64,000 nucleotides of DNA from Adenophora triphylla var. japonica (GCA_022495995.1 JAFEMH010002322.1:62001-126000); one strand, 5' to 3'. Numbered from the stretch's first letter, positions 53,400 to 64,000 are shown. Notes: generated by a model from the sequence alone, not told the origin. Made by a program: numbers and translations.

Positions 53400-55010
53400 T
53401 GTTGGGTTTTGGGGTTACAAACGCAGCGAAAAATTTAACAAAGAACATCAAAACCCTGGTTCTTAAATCCATCTAGCATTAAGAGATTAGAAAAACCATG
53501 AAATAGAATTACATACCTTGAATGCGATTTGGTTTGTAAAAATAGATCTCAAAATTCAAGCCTAGAATTTTGATGTCGAATCTTCTATCTTCCTTGTTCA
53601 ACCTTGGTGATGAAATCAACAATGAAGATCTTCAAGCTTTAGGAGATAAAGCAACCTCCCTCTAATGGTGATCCACACGCGAACGAACCAAGAACTCTTC
53701 TTATTGGATTTCTAGATGATCCTTCCCGATTATTGAAACGTTTTTAATAATCAATGGCAAAAACTATGGAATTGATCAAAGCCTAGAGTTTCATAAACTT
53801 AGAACAATGATGTAGGGTGAGAGTCAGAAATTTTGGCTGCACAAAGTTTGTATTTATATCCCATATAAATCCCCTAACAATTAGGGTAGAAACCTTGTCA
53901 AACACCAAAACCTTTCAAGCCAAGGAACTACGTACGGACTGAAATTCGCTACGGGCACGAGTCGTGCCCAGGGGCACGAGTCGTGCCAGGCCAAAATTAG
54001 TCGTGATACGAGTCGTGCCTGAAATCACTCGTGCGGGTTCCGGGAACGACTCGTGCTCAAGAGCATGAGTCGTGCCCAACGGCAGGCCAAGTATATCGCG
54101 CGATAGACCAAGCCAGAATTCGAATTTTTAATATGGCTAAGTATGTCACACGGTATACCAAGCCAGAATTCCAAGTTTCAGCCAGAATCAAATTCGTTCT
54201 TTGTGTGTGACCCAAAAGGAATTTTATTATGTTGGTAGTGAGTCAAAACATGACCTCACAGGACATAAGTGGTTTCTAGCAAACCATAATATCCACCCAA
54301 TTAATATAACATCAAAGCTTGATTCCTCAATAGATCAAATGTCACAATCCCTTTGTCCACGATGTCCAATTGAATATGAGTCATGGTCTATGTCAACTCA
54401 TTCCGTTCAATGCTTTCTCGATTCTGAATATTTTGATAATCAAAATGCATTTGATCTCTATCAAATCACTTGAGTGTGGCCACACATTTCATCAACAATA
54501 TTCATCGAGGGGCTCAAGCAAACATCTCTCTTCATAAGAGGGGCAAATCCCGTCTTGACTTATCATTCTTCCCTACAAGAATCCAATCATGCTAACATAG
54601 CCTTTATTGCTATCCGATTAAAGATAGTGTTAGACTATATCAAACACGATCTTCATCATGTGGAAGACGATGATAATCTCAGGTACAAAGGATTCAATAA
54701 CACGACTATCATGAGATTTAATCATGACAACAGACCATGTCATAAATCTCATAAGTAGGTCAAGTCCAGTTTTCGTTCTCTAGCAAGTACCCATAAGTGT
54801 AATGTGCATCTCCATGCATATAATCATTTCTATGATTTATCCATTACCTACTTATACTAGTTGTTCATAACAACTAGGGACGCAGTTCAATATAATAAAC
54901 ATGCAAAACATATAATGAACCAAATAAACATGTACTCTATAATAAATGATAAAGATGATACATAACGGTTCAAGTTAAACATAACTATAGCCTAGGACAT
55001 TACACCAACA
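53400..55010 (-). repeat. Copia LTR, inverted copy (left)
   Basis: 1611 bp. Read on the minus strand it starts TGTTGGTGTAATGTCCTAGG (55010) and ends CCAAAACCCAACA (53400). It matches the right copy (57210-58908) in reverse complement, including AACAACTAG near 54860/57350 and the GGCACGAGTCGTGCC cluster (53950-54085). It borders gag of element A2 on the left and mid-RT sequence of a plus-strand copia on the right. Confidence 0.88.
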
Positions 55011-57209
55011 TCCTTGGTATCAAGATCTATAGAGATAGATCTAAGAGGATAAATGGTTTGAGTCAAAGTACCTACATTGACAAGGTTCTTAGAAGATTCA
55101 AGATGGAAATTTCTAAGAGAGGTAACTTGCCAATGGGTCATGGTGTTACTCTTAGCAAGACGCAGTGTCCTAACATAACTGATGAGCGAAAGAGGATGAA
55201 TGAAGTTCCATACGCTTCGGCTATTGGATTTATCATGTACGCTATGATTTGTACTAGACCCGACGTCTCGTATGCTTTGAGTATGCCGAGTCGATACCAA
55301 TCTGATCCTGGTGAGAACCATTGGATGGCAGTCAAGACGATCCTAAAGTACTTAAAAATGACTAAGGATGCATTCTTGGTATTTGGAGGGATGGAAGAAG
55401 ATCTTGTTGTAAGAGGTTACACAGATGCTAGCTTCCAAACCGACAAGGATGATTTCCGATCGTAGTCGGGATTTGTGTTTATGCTTAACGGAGGTGCGAT
55501 ATGTTGGAAGAGCTCCAAGCAGAGTACTATTGTCGATTCTACTACTGAGGCCGAATATATAGCGGCATCCGATGCAGCTAAGGAGGCAGTTTGAATCAAG
55601 AAGTTCATTAGTGACTTGGAAGTTGTTCCAAGTATCACTAATCCGGTGGAACTTTATTGTGATGGTAGGCTTAGTCGCACACCTACTAAATTAAACCGGG
55701 ACTCGGCCACAAGAATGTAGCAAAGGTAAGTCCAGAGTCGAATCACTGAAGAACGGTATTGCAAACGAACTTATCACACACACAAATGGGGGGTTTTGTT
55801 TGCTTTTGAATTAAAATCCTAAGACGGGAATTAAAATCTAAGTTATAAATAATAATGAAAAAGAACACTTTGGACATGCAAAATTATCCCCGTCTATCAA
55901 TCAATATCACCGGAATGATTCTTTCTTTCTTTCTCCTAATTACTTGATCACGAGATATAAAATTCCTATCTCTTCTTTGTTAATAATTACTAGCGGCGAC
56001 ACGCTCAACTAATAATCCTAACCAATACCAAAACCTAGCCGACACGGTCAAGATTCAAAGTATTAATTGATGAAAGTTTTAAGAGATTAAGATCAAGAAA
56101 TTAATCTATTACTATTTCAAATAGAATTAAAGCCAATTTTACTTTAATCACCATTCAAGATGAGACATACATGAATAACGAAGGTGCTACAATGACAACC
56201 CTAGTCCGACACGATAAAAGGGAGATCTAGCAATAATCAATCAAAAGGATTAAGAGATTGATCAATTTCTCAAAACCCTAGAAAAAGATTTGAATTAAGA
56301 ACAAGTAAAATTGCAATTAGGAAAATTAAAAAAAAAGTACCAAACCTCAATTGATGTTCAAGCCGGTTCAAAGATTACAATCCAAGGCAATGGAATTTAG
56401 CCTTCCATGAAAATCAAAAGCTTCAATCTTTAGGAAAAATAAAATAAAAGTCTAACCCTAACAATATTGTTAGAAGGAGTATTTATACTCCTCCATCCCA
56501 TAAAACTAACCTAAAATGGAAAAAAGGCAAAGGAAAATTAAAAGCGAAAATTAAAAAGGACAAGAAACGTCAAATTAAACTTCTCCTCCTCGGTCAACCT
56601 CAGATTTCATGCACCCATTGGTCTTCACACGCCTTGTGCACATCAAATTAATTTTCCTAATTTCTTTATTTCACTTTGGTTCTCCTGCTTTTCAAATTCT
56701 CATTATGGTCACCGAACTCTGCTGCTTTGCAATTTGATCCCTGAACTTCACATATTTTCAGCTTTATCCTTAGCATTAGAAAACTTCCGCAGGAAAATCA
56801 TAAACTCACTAAAAATAGTCTCAAAATACAATGATTTTCCTACTAACTCACCAATTCAACATTTACTCGAAATTACATCAAAACTAGTCTAGATTACATC
56901 AAAATAAGGATAAAATGTCTAGAAAATTAGGGAATTACATATATTAAAACCCACCACATCATGTGACAATAATGGTGCCATTGCGCAAGCAAGGGAACCA
57001 AGGTCACATCAGCGATCCAAACATATACTTAGACGTTTCCATCTCATTCGAGAGTTCATTGATCGGGGAGATGTTAAGATATGCAAAGTATCAACCGATG
57101 ATAACATTGGGGATCCACTTACAAAACCCCTCGCACAAGCAAAGCATGATGGTCATGTGAGTTCCATGGGTATTAGATACATAGATGGAGCCTAGTGCAA
57201 GTGGGAGAT
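55011..57209 (+). pseudogene. Copia pol 3' part: RT C-terminus and RNase H
   Basis: Starts in mid-RT directly at the LTR end: LGIKIYRDRSKRINGLSQST, then NEVPYASAIGFIMYAMICTRPD and the RNase H part SGFVFMLNGGAICWKSSKQS, STTEAEYIAAS. After a solo LTR insertion the frame resumes at 56962 as CDNNGAIAQAREPRSH, HLIREFIDRGDV, DPLTKPL and ends near 57196. Nonsense codons at about 55463 and 55592. The PPT GTGGGAGATT (57200-57209) precedes the right LTR, so this part is colinear with the right LTR only. Gag, protease, integrase and most of RT are missing. Confidence 0.9.
55663..56961. mobile_element. Solo LTR inserted in the copia RNase H
   Basis: 1299 bp with TG...CA ends (TGGTAGGCTTAG ... CCACCACATCA) and a perfect 5-bp duplication TGTGA (55658-55662, 56962-56966) that restores the copia frame when removed. 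No coding sequence. GTGCGACTAAGCCTACCA on the minus strand is an end type I associate with gypsy LTRs, so the parent was probably a minus-oriented gypsy element that lost its interior by LTR recombination. Confidence 0.9.
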
Positions 57210-58908
57210 TATTGGTGTAATGCCCTAAGCTATAGTTATGTTTGACTTGAACCGTTATGTATCATCTTTATCAGTTATTATAGAGCATGTTTATTTGGTT
57301 CATTATATGTTTTACATGTTTATTATATTGAACTGCGTCCCTAGTTGTTGTGAACAACTAGTATAAGTTGATAATGGATAATCATAGAGATGATTATATG
57401 CATGAAGATGCACATTACACTTATGGATACTTGCTAGAGAACAAGTATTGGACATGACCTACTTATGAGATTTATGACATGGTCTGTTGTCATGATTAAA
57501 TCTCATGATAGTCGTGTTATTGAATACTTTGTACCTGAGATTATCATCGTCTTCTACATGATGAAGATCGTGTTCGATATAGTCTAACACTATCTTTAAT
57601 CGGATAGCAATAAGGGCTATGTTAGCATGATTGGATTCATGTATGAAAGAATGATAAGTCAAGATGGGATTTGTCCCTCTTATGAAGAGATATGTTTGCT
57701 TGGGCCCCTCGATGAATAGTGTTGATGAAATGTGTAGCCACAGTCAAGTGATTTGTTAGAGATCAAATGCATTTGGATTATCAACATATTCGGAATCGAG
57801 AAAGCATTGAACGAGATGAGTTGACCTAGACCATGACTCATGTTCAATTGAACATCGTGGATAAAGGGATTGTGACATTTGATTATCAAGGAATCAAGCT
57901 TTGATGTTATATTTAATTGGGTGGACATAATGATTTGCTAGAAGTCACTTATGTCTTATGAGGTTGATGTTTCAACTCACTACCAACATAAAATATAATT
58001 CCTAAAGGGTCACACACAAAAGAAAGGATTGAAAATGGCTAAAAAGGTGATTTCTGGACTCAAGGGAGGACTAGTCCCCTCTGGCACGACTCGTGCCTGA
58101 AGGGACGACTGTGCCCTCTTGGCCCAAGTTGTGCCTTAAGAAGGGACGATAGAATCAGAAGCCGGTCTAATGGGGACGACTCGTGCCCTGTAGGATGAGT
58201 CGTGCTCACGACTCGTGCCCTCAGGCACGACTCGTGCCCCGTTGATTTGACAAGCTAATTTTCTGGCACGGTTAGTAGCACGATACGTTTTGCCATAAGG
58301 CACGACTCGTGCCCTTAGGGACGAGTCATGTCAGAAGGTAAAAACTGTCCGTACGCTTATTCCTTGGGCATAAAGGATTTGGTTTTTGGCAAGAGTTTTA
58401 TACCTAATATGATTAGGGTTTATATATGATATAAATATAAACCTCTTGCAGCCATAATTTACAAGTAATTTTTGGGGTTTATGAAACACAAAATTGAGAT
58501 CTAGATTTAGAATCAAAGATCAAACACTTTTAGCCATTGATTATTGAAAATCGTTTTCAATAATCGGGATCATCTAGAAATCAATCAAGAAGCGTTCTTG
58601 GTCCGTTCAAGTGTGGATTACCGATAGAGGGTGGTAAGTTAATCACCAAAAGCTTGAAGCCTTCTGTTCGTTGATTCATCACAAGGTAAAGAACAAGGAG
58701 AAGATCTAAAAACTACATCAACGGTTTTTGAGATTCGTTTTGACATTCGCTATTGGAGATCTATTTTGAATTAACAAATCGCATTCAAGGTATGTAAATT
58801 CTATCTCATATAAATTTCTAATCTCTTCATGCTAGACGAATCTTAGGGCTAGGGTTTTGTTGTTATTTCTAAGTTCTTTCGCTGCGTTTGTAACCCCAAA
58901 ACCCAACA
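57210..58908 (+). repeat. Copia LTR (right, 3' LTR of the pol fragment)
   Basis: 1699 bp, from TATTGGTGTAATGCCC (TG mutated to TA) to CCAAAACCCAACA. It follows a PPT, so it is the 3' LTR of the plus-strand fragment. It contains a cluster of GGCACGACTCGTGCC-type palindromes (58080-58330). Partner in opposite orientation at 53400-55010. Confidence 0.88.
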
Positions 58909-59272
58909 TATACACATTGTATAGTGCATCCGACAATCCATTTAGGATGTAATTTCTGCAAAGAAACTCCGAATGCTTCCAAGCATCAAGAGCCGAGATG
59001 GCTTGCACATCCGTCTCATTCTCACCCAACTGTGGCGGATCTTCCTTAAGAAACCTCGCCAAGTTCAAGGTAGTCAAATAAAAGAGCATATTTTGTTGCC
59101 AACGTTTAAAGTCTTGGCCAACAAACTTTTCCGATTTCTCACCATGGTGATTCGGAACAGTTTGGACAACCACCCTTTGAGGGTTGGTTTCCACACGAAG
59201 CGCTTCCTCCACACGAGAATTCTTGGAATTATTCCCAGCATTGGTTCTCACGTTGTTCGATTCAGTAGCCAT
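58909..59272 (-). pseudogene. Copia gag N-terminus
   Basis: Starts at ATG 59272 ([18 protein letters not shown]): [52 protein letters not shown], the copia gag pattern. It is cut at 58909 by the end of the right copia LTR. Its other half is not found at 53399, so this is not a simple insertion site. Confidence 0.85.
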
Positions 59273-60550
59273 CGAAACAAAATAGAAAATTAGTTAATCT
59301 GTTTTTAAGATGTTTTCCCTTCCAAAGAAGGAAATTTGTCTTAAGATTGTTGGAAGAATGATTACAAAACCAATTGAAAATTACAGAAAACTAAATAAAA
59401 GCAGAAACAAAATACAAACGAAAATTAAACTGGCTATTCTAGATGCCCGAGTCGTGTGAGACCACACTTTCCTTAAGACAAATTCGCCCCTCACCAAGTT
59501 GTGCTTGAGTTGTTACTGGACGATTGCCTCCCAGGATGAAACGGACTGACTGGAAGGTTGCTGCACACTAGTACCTCCGGCGAACTGAAGTAATGCTTGG
59601 ACAGTATCACCACGGATGCAATGCAGGAGACCAAAGAAAATAGTTGATTAATATGCAACGAATTTGATGGTAGAGAGATTCTGAAAATCAATGTGTATCT
59701 TTTTGGTGTGTTCTTACCTTTGTATATCAGCCAATGAGATTGAAAACTGCCCGAAAATTAAAACCATGTTTTAATTTTCTCAATCAATGCATTATTGAAA
59801 TAAATTGGCTCAATCAATTTAGTTCATAAGGCAGTTATACAGCCCTTTGAAATCCTTGCGGCAGTTACATAATCATTAGGAACGTTTCAACGTTTCTGGC
59901 GTAGGCAGCTACTGGTGCCCAGGCGCCCGCCTCGGAGCCTCAGAGTGGCTCAACGGGGACCTCCAGACGCCTGCCTCACTGGTGGTTCAACCAAGCAGCC
60001 TTAGCCAGTTACAGTGGGTCAAGTTTGGAAAAAATATGCAAAAAGTGGGCTGCAATTTCGGAGCTACATTGGTGTCCGCAGGACGCGCACGCAAGTTCGG
60101 TAGCAGGTCCATGATTTGCACCCTCCTGCGCACTTGTGCGCGAGAGAGAGTCTCTATGTACCACAATCTTACTTCCTACTAAAGTGTAGGAGTATATAAA
60201 TTAGCCTCCTTTTACATCTTTTTTCAATGTGGGATAAACACATTTTCCCATTTTCAACCCACTCACTTTGAGCTTTAATATCTAATTCATCCCTCAACCA
60301 TTTTGAACAAATGAATGTATGATTTCAATGTACTCATGGAGTAGAACACAATCCATCAATTAATTTGGTCATTTAACAAACGACCCATTTAAAAAATAAT
60401 ACATTATTTCCTTCAAACACACCTATTTTTCCAACAAATCCCTTTAGTTTAGGCCTTATGATTAGCTTTATCTTATCATTTAAATATTACTTTTCAAAGT
60501 AGGACTCTCCTACCCTACCAATCTTGTACACAAGTATAATTTATAAAAGG
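59273..60550. other. Probable copia LTR/leader sequence and spacer
   Basis: Directly upstream of the gag start on the minus strand, so leader plus 5' LTR are expected. Suggestive parts: CCTTAAGACAAATTCGCCCC (59473) and CAATGTGGGATAAAC (60225), both common in plant copia LTRs, and a GC-rich patch 59905-60145 with short inverted motifs (CCTGCGCACTTGTGCGCG). I could not place TG...CA ends or a PBS. Confidence 0.4.
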
Positions 60551-60551
60551 A

Positions 60552-60579
60552 CTAGAATAAGCCCGTGTTCGAGAACACG
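60552..60579 (-). mobile_element. Helitron-like 3' terminus
   Basis: On the minus strand: hairpin CGTGTTCTCGAACACG, spacer GGCTTATT, CTAG, then T. Same hairpin family as 42314-42340. A second related hairpin, CGTGTCTGAGGACACG, lies at 60623-60639, perhaps a nested or doubled end. Confidence 0.55.
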
Positions 60580-60639
60580 TTATTTTTTTTTATTTTTATT
60601 TTTTTTTTTAATTAAGTCCGTGTCTGAGGACACGTTTTT

Positions 60640-61400
60640 TTTTTTTTAATTAAAAAAAAATTTTTTTTAAGGGCAAAATTTAATTTAAAAAAAAAATAAA
60701 ATTTAAGAGCAAAATGGGAATTTCGGCCACTGAAACTATTCATTGTAATGTTCACTCCCTTCCCTCATTTATACTATAGATGACTATCCCTATACCAGAT
60801 GGTTTTCTACATTTCATAGTCTCGTGTCCCTCTTCTTCTCTTCCTCTACATTAATATTTCTTCTTCTCTCATTATCCCTCTTCTTCTCTTCCTCTGCATT
60901 TCTTCTTCTCTCATTATTTTGCAGGTGACAAGTAAAAAGTCATTTAAAAGCTGAAAGTACAAGTATTGGAAGGATTATTCATTGAAATGATTCTAAAATA
61001 AAATTAACTTTAAAAATAAATATGAAAAAGCTTATTTCAGGTGATGTATCATCGAAAGAGTAGAACCCTTCGTTTGTCTTACTAGTATTCATCAACTGGA
61101 AAAAGCAAGTGCCGAGTTTACTCAGTCCCAAAATGAAAATAAATGACCAAAAATCATTGAAATTTGATTTTATTCAAAAAAAAAAAAAAAAAAATTATCA
61201 TTCATTTTGTGACGGCGATAGTACCAATCAAGATTACAAGTAATAGCATTAAATTCTCGTGTTGTTGATCCCAACCCTAAACGCACCAAGAAACCCGCTC
61301 TTCTTTTTTCGTAGCACTTGCAGCTGGCTTTATACCGAATGTTTGACCATGAATTTGAATAAAGACTTCAAACAATCAACAATATCCTGCATTGCAGGAT
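60640..61400. other. AT-rich spacer
   Basis: Nothing coding. Contains a near-duplicate of CCCTCTTCTTCTCTTCCTCT (60828 and 60876) and an A-run at 61178-61195. Confidence 0.5.
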
Positions 61401-61404
61401 GCCT

Positions 61405-61918
61405 CTCATAGCAGGTGCTGTAATACATTCTCCACCTTGACATCATAATTTGGATGTTTACGGAGGCTTTCGTGTAAAAGGGAACACTTAATCTTATTGC
61501 TGAATAATGATGGCATTCCCATGCACCAATGTTCGTTCACGTTCCCGGCCCAATTTAAAATTACAACATTTACCCATATCAAAGATGTAAAATTCCAACA
61601 ATAGCCCGTGCTGTAATACATTCTCCATTCTTGACATCATAATTTGTATAAACTGGAGATTTTCGTGTACAAGGGAACACTTAATCTTTATTGCTGAATA
61701 GTGATGGCTTTCCCCTTAGCCAATGTTCGTTCACGGCCCATTCGTACATTGAATTCTCGCCATAATCTCTTCTAACAACACCATTTTTGGCTATTAGACT
61801 TAAAAGTAAAATGCCGTATGAGTAGACATCGCGTGTTGGAAGCCATACACCGGCTACAGTTGAAGAGTTTATATCCATGTAGCCTGGAGTTCCCCATAGC
61901 CTCTCTTCCAATGTTCGG
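61405..61918 (-). pseudogene. Receptor-kinase-like fragment with partial duplication
   Basis: Minus strand 61911-61681 reads EERLWGTPGYMDINSSTVAG, then PTRDVYSYGILLLSLIAKNG, resembling kinase subdomains VIII-IX of plant receptor-like kinases, then VNEHWLRGKPSLFSNKD. A second diverged copy of the tail is at 61560-61406 (VNEHWCMGMPSLFSNK). The kinase N-lobe and catalytic loop are absent. It joins gypsy RT sequence at about 61918. Confidence 0.7.
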
Positions 61919-62340
61919 CAGAGGGAAGTAATCTTTGGGACTAGCCTTGTTGAGGTCTCGGAAATCTACACAAACCCGTACCTTTCCATTTGCCTTTGTG
62001 GCCGTCACGATGTTTGCAAGCCACGTCGGATATTCAATCACCTTAATAAAGCCCACCCGTAGGAGTTTCTCAATCTCCTCTTTGACCTGTAAAGACCATT
62101 CGGGCTTGATCCGCCGCAACTTTTGCTTAATCAACTTGGCATCCGCATCCAGGCGTATCTGATGCTCCACGATAGATGTGTCCAACCCAGGCATGTCTTT
62201 ATAGGACCAGGCAAAAACGTCCACATACTCCTTGAGCAGTTCAATCAGGGCATCCCGCTCAACTCCGGAGAAGAGGCTACCAATTTGTGTCTCTTTGGGC
62301 TCCTCAGCTGTTCCCAGATTCACCGTGGTCAATATCTCAT
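61919..62340 (-). pseudogene. RT N-terminus, element D, truncated
   Basis: ADEILTTVNLG..., then ELLKEYVDVFAWSYKDMPGL, EEIEKLLRVGFIKVIEYPTW, NGKVRVCVDFRDLNKASPKD and YFPLPNI, i.e. gypsy RT blocks up to the first catalytic Asp region. It then runs out of frame into the kinase fragment. The YxDD box is absent. Confidence 0.85.
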
Positions 62341-62832
62341 CGGCAGCTTGGGCCCGGCTTTCCTTTTGATCGCAAACCTGTTTGAATTATTTTCTAAAAA
62401 TTGTTCATCTATTAAGTCTGCATTATCTTCGATCGATTCTGACTTAATTATTTTTAAATCTTTATGTTCGTTTTTGGTTAAGCGTTCAATCGTTAAATTT
62501 GCAATCACGGGATACTCGGAAAGATCGACCATTTTATTAAGAGCGAAAGGGAAAACTGTATCTACAAAACGACGACGGTCTTCCGTCGTGAGGACGTCAG
62601 ACCTATCAGAGGACTCAAACTCGATTACAAGGGATTCAGGAGAATGACTCAGGACATGGGGAACAAACTTAGACACAGAGGGACAGGGACGAGGCTTGAG
62701 CCCAAGTTTCTTGATCATAGTCTCCCTACTGGCGACCGGTCCCTGAAATGAAGTCCAATTCTGCAATGAGCTCTCTGCAACTGTCTCAAAAGTGCTCGGA
62801 TCCATAACTGGCCCCTTCTCAAATTCAAGCAT
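62329..62832 (-). pseudogene. Linker between protease and RT, element D
   Basis: 167-aa open frame (PVASRETMIKKLGLKPRP..., LTTEDRRRFVDTVFP..., AGPKLPMRY stop), with no domain I recognise. It lies between the protease ORF and the RT ORF in the region where Ogre elements carry their intron. Confidence 0.55.
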
Positions 62833-62845
62833 AGCTACTGTATCA

Positions 62846-64000
62846 TCATCTGAGGAAGTCGATCAAGTCCCGGCGATCTTTAGCAACAACAACCCTTTCT
62901 GCAGGTACCTCTGTTGATTGCATACCACCTTCAGGCTCTGACAGCCCCTGATCTCCGAACAGATTTGCCAGGTCACCATCCATGTCCACGGGGTCAGCAC
63001 CACGGATCTTGTGTATCACTGGCTCATCTAGAGCAAGCTTCTCAAACTGATTGACATAGTCGGGCCCCCAAAAGTGATAGCTGTTCTCATATGTAGCAGT
63101 GACGCCTGGCCTCCTGGGCATACTGATGAACATTTCCTTCATTGGGTTCTGGCTTGTAGCAAACTTTCGTATCATCCCCAACCTCTCTTCCAGCTGACTT
63201 AGCTTTGGTTCCGGGCAAACGAACATTTCACCATCCTCCTTGACAAAGTGTTTATTTAGAGACCAACTGTAAGGGCGCACATCAGGCTTCTTGTGCTCTT
63301 TAAGTGCTTCGGCCTTATCATATGCTTTGTCTTCCCCAGTCACAACATATCCCATACCTCGCCTGTTTCTCTTAGGCTCCGACATTTCAAGCTTACACGG
63401 CCCTTGCTGACGCTTTCCTAGCCCCAAGCCAGGAATATAGCTCATGCTCCGCATTATCTTTAGCACAGGAGGAATCTTGTTTGAGGAAGTTGTTAGATCA
63501 ATGGTGCAGACCTGCCCTTTTAGCTTTTCGATCGTGAACCCGCTGAGCATCAGACTCTCTTGATCAAGCTTGATTTCCATTACAGGCATGGTGTTAGTGC
63601 TAGTCTCCCCAATAGCGACAATGTCTCCGTAAATGGTCGTCAAAACACCGTCCTGGACAAACTTCAAGCATTGATGAAGGGTGGAGGCTACCGCTCCGAT
63701 CTCATGTATCCATGGCCTGCCCAATAATGCCGAGAACGTGACAGGAATATCGACGACCTGGAATTCCACTGCCATTTCCTTACCCCCGAATAACAGATTC
63801 AAAGAAACAATCCCCAACACTGCTCTGGAAGTCGAATCGTAAGCTTTAATAGTCTGGTTGGATGGCTTGAGACTCTGTGCATCAATGTCCAGCATGCTCA
63901 TCATCTTTGCAGGAAGCACGTTCATGGCCGAGCCGTTATCTACCAACACATGGGGTATTCGACGCCCCTCCAAGGGCACGGTAATGTGCAGAGACTCGTT
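62846..64000 (-). CDS. Aspartic protease plus G-patch region, element D
   Basis: Open from the window edge to TGA at 62846 (about 385 aa visible). Protease active site VLVDNGSAMNVLP (DNGS in place of DTGS), flap/second motif FSALLGRPWIHE, then the G-patch-like YIPGLGLGKRQQGP about residue 200, and a C-terminal acidic linker. The start lies beyond base 64000. In Ogre elements an intron separates protease from RT; the frame break at 62846 may be such an intron or a simple mutation. Confidence 0.85.
   Translation of the reverse strand, partial: NESLHITVPLEGRRIPHVLVDNGSAMNVLPAKMMSMLDIDAQSLKPSNQTIKAYDSTSRAVLGIVSLNLLFGGKEMAVEFQVVDIPVTFSALLGRPWIHEIGAVASTLHQCLKFVQDGVLTTIYGDIVAIGETSTNTMPVMEIKLDQESLMLSGFTIEKLKGQVCTIDLTTSSNKIPPVLKIMRSMSYIPGLGLGKRQQGPCKLEMSEPKRNRRGMGYVVTGEDKAYDKAEALKEHKKPDVRPYSWSLNKHFVKEDGEMFVCPEPKLSQLEERLGMIRKFATSQNPMKEMFISMPRRPGVTATYENSYHFWGPDYVNQFEKLALDEPVIHKIRGADPVDMDGDLANLFGDQGLSEPEGGMQSTEVPAERVVVAKDRRDLIDFLR

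Larger units (their letters stand above)
61919..64000 (-). mobile_element. Ogre/Tat-like gypsy element D, protease to RT start
   Basis: From the window edge: aspartic protease with a downstream G-patch, a linker, and the first RT blocks, truncated at 61919. Protease followed by a G-patch motif (GLGLGKRQQG) is typical of Ogre-like Tat elements. No LTR in the window. Confidence 0.88.

Noticed and set aside
1..64000. CRISPR arrays, bacterial operons, ribosome-binding sites
   Set aside because: The window is a plant nuclear sequence; the regular repeats are minisatellite units, not repeat-spacer arrays.

Overview
This is a nuclear window from a eudicot plant: intron-rich host genes, a plant CC-NBS-LRR gene, plant-type Ty3/gypsy (Tat/Ogre), Ty1/copia, L1 and RTE LINE, SINE, Helitron and MITE sequences, and telomere-like TTTAGGG motifs. 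The family or species cannot be fixed from the sequence alone. Only two host genes look intact: a single-exon NLR resistance gene (18229-21795, minus) and an 18-coding-exon KEA3-type thylakoid K+/H+ antiporter gene (CDS 23800-39453, minus, with a probable 5' UTR exon near 41.5-41.7 kb). Almost everything else is mobile DNA or AT-rich spacer.

Layout. 1-6609: 5' two thirds of a minus-strand Tat-type gypsy element (5' LTR 5832-6609; gag, protease, RT, RNase H, second RNase H, start of integrase). 6956-16744: a complete plus-strand Tat element with 579-bp LTRs that differ at one base by eye, a TAAAG target duplication, a badly decayed gag-pol, an antisense ORF region, and an array of hairpins between pol and the 3' LTR. 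17047-17634: non-autonomous hAT element. 18.2-42 kb: the NLR and KEA3 genes; KEA3 introns carry Stowaway MITEs, a tRNA-derived SINE, an RTE LINE, a Helitron end and a long-TIR element.

42909-51170: a large fold-back structure. Its arms are about 0.8-1 kb (CCGGTTAACC-rich ends, then AAGGCC-rich, then AT-rich), and its core is a telomere-like minisatellite (TTTAGGG units with TATATCAATTAG spacers). Three 5'-truncated L1 LINEs, all in the same orientation, and one Stowaway MITE have landed inside the minisatellite. 51393-51627: Tourist-like MITE. 51714-53399: LTR and gag start of a second copy of the first gypsy family. 53400-58908: a copia pol fragment lying between two copies of its LTR in INVERTED orientation, itself interrupted by a gypsy-type solo LTR. 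58909-60.5 kb: a copia gag start and LTR-like sequence. 61.4-61.9 kb: partly duplicated kinase pseudogene. 61.9-64 kb: Ogre-like gypsy protease/G-patch and RT start, running off the window.

The items most worth a second look are: (i) four tandem hairpins at 13304-13523 whose stems differ in sequence but stay paired while the loop is conserved; (ii) the fold-back/telomere-like minisatellite and its repeated colonisation by LINEs; (iii) clusters of short imperfect palindromes in unrelated retroelements; (iv) strong over-representation of CAASTTG in the 9.8-kb Tat element; (v) the inverted-LTR copia structure. All coordinates and counts were obtained by reading the sequence; nothing was aligned by program or searched against a database.
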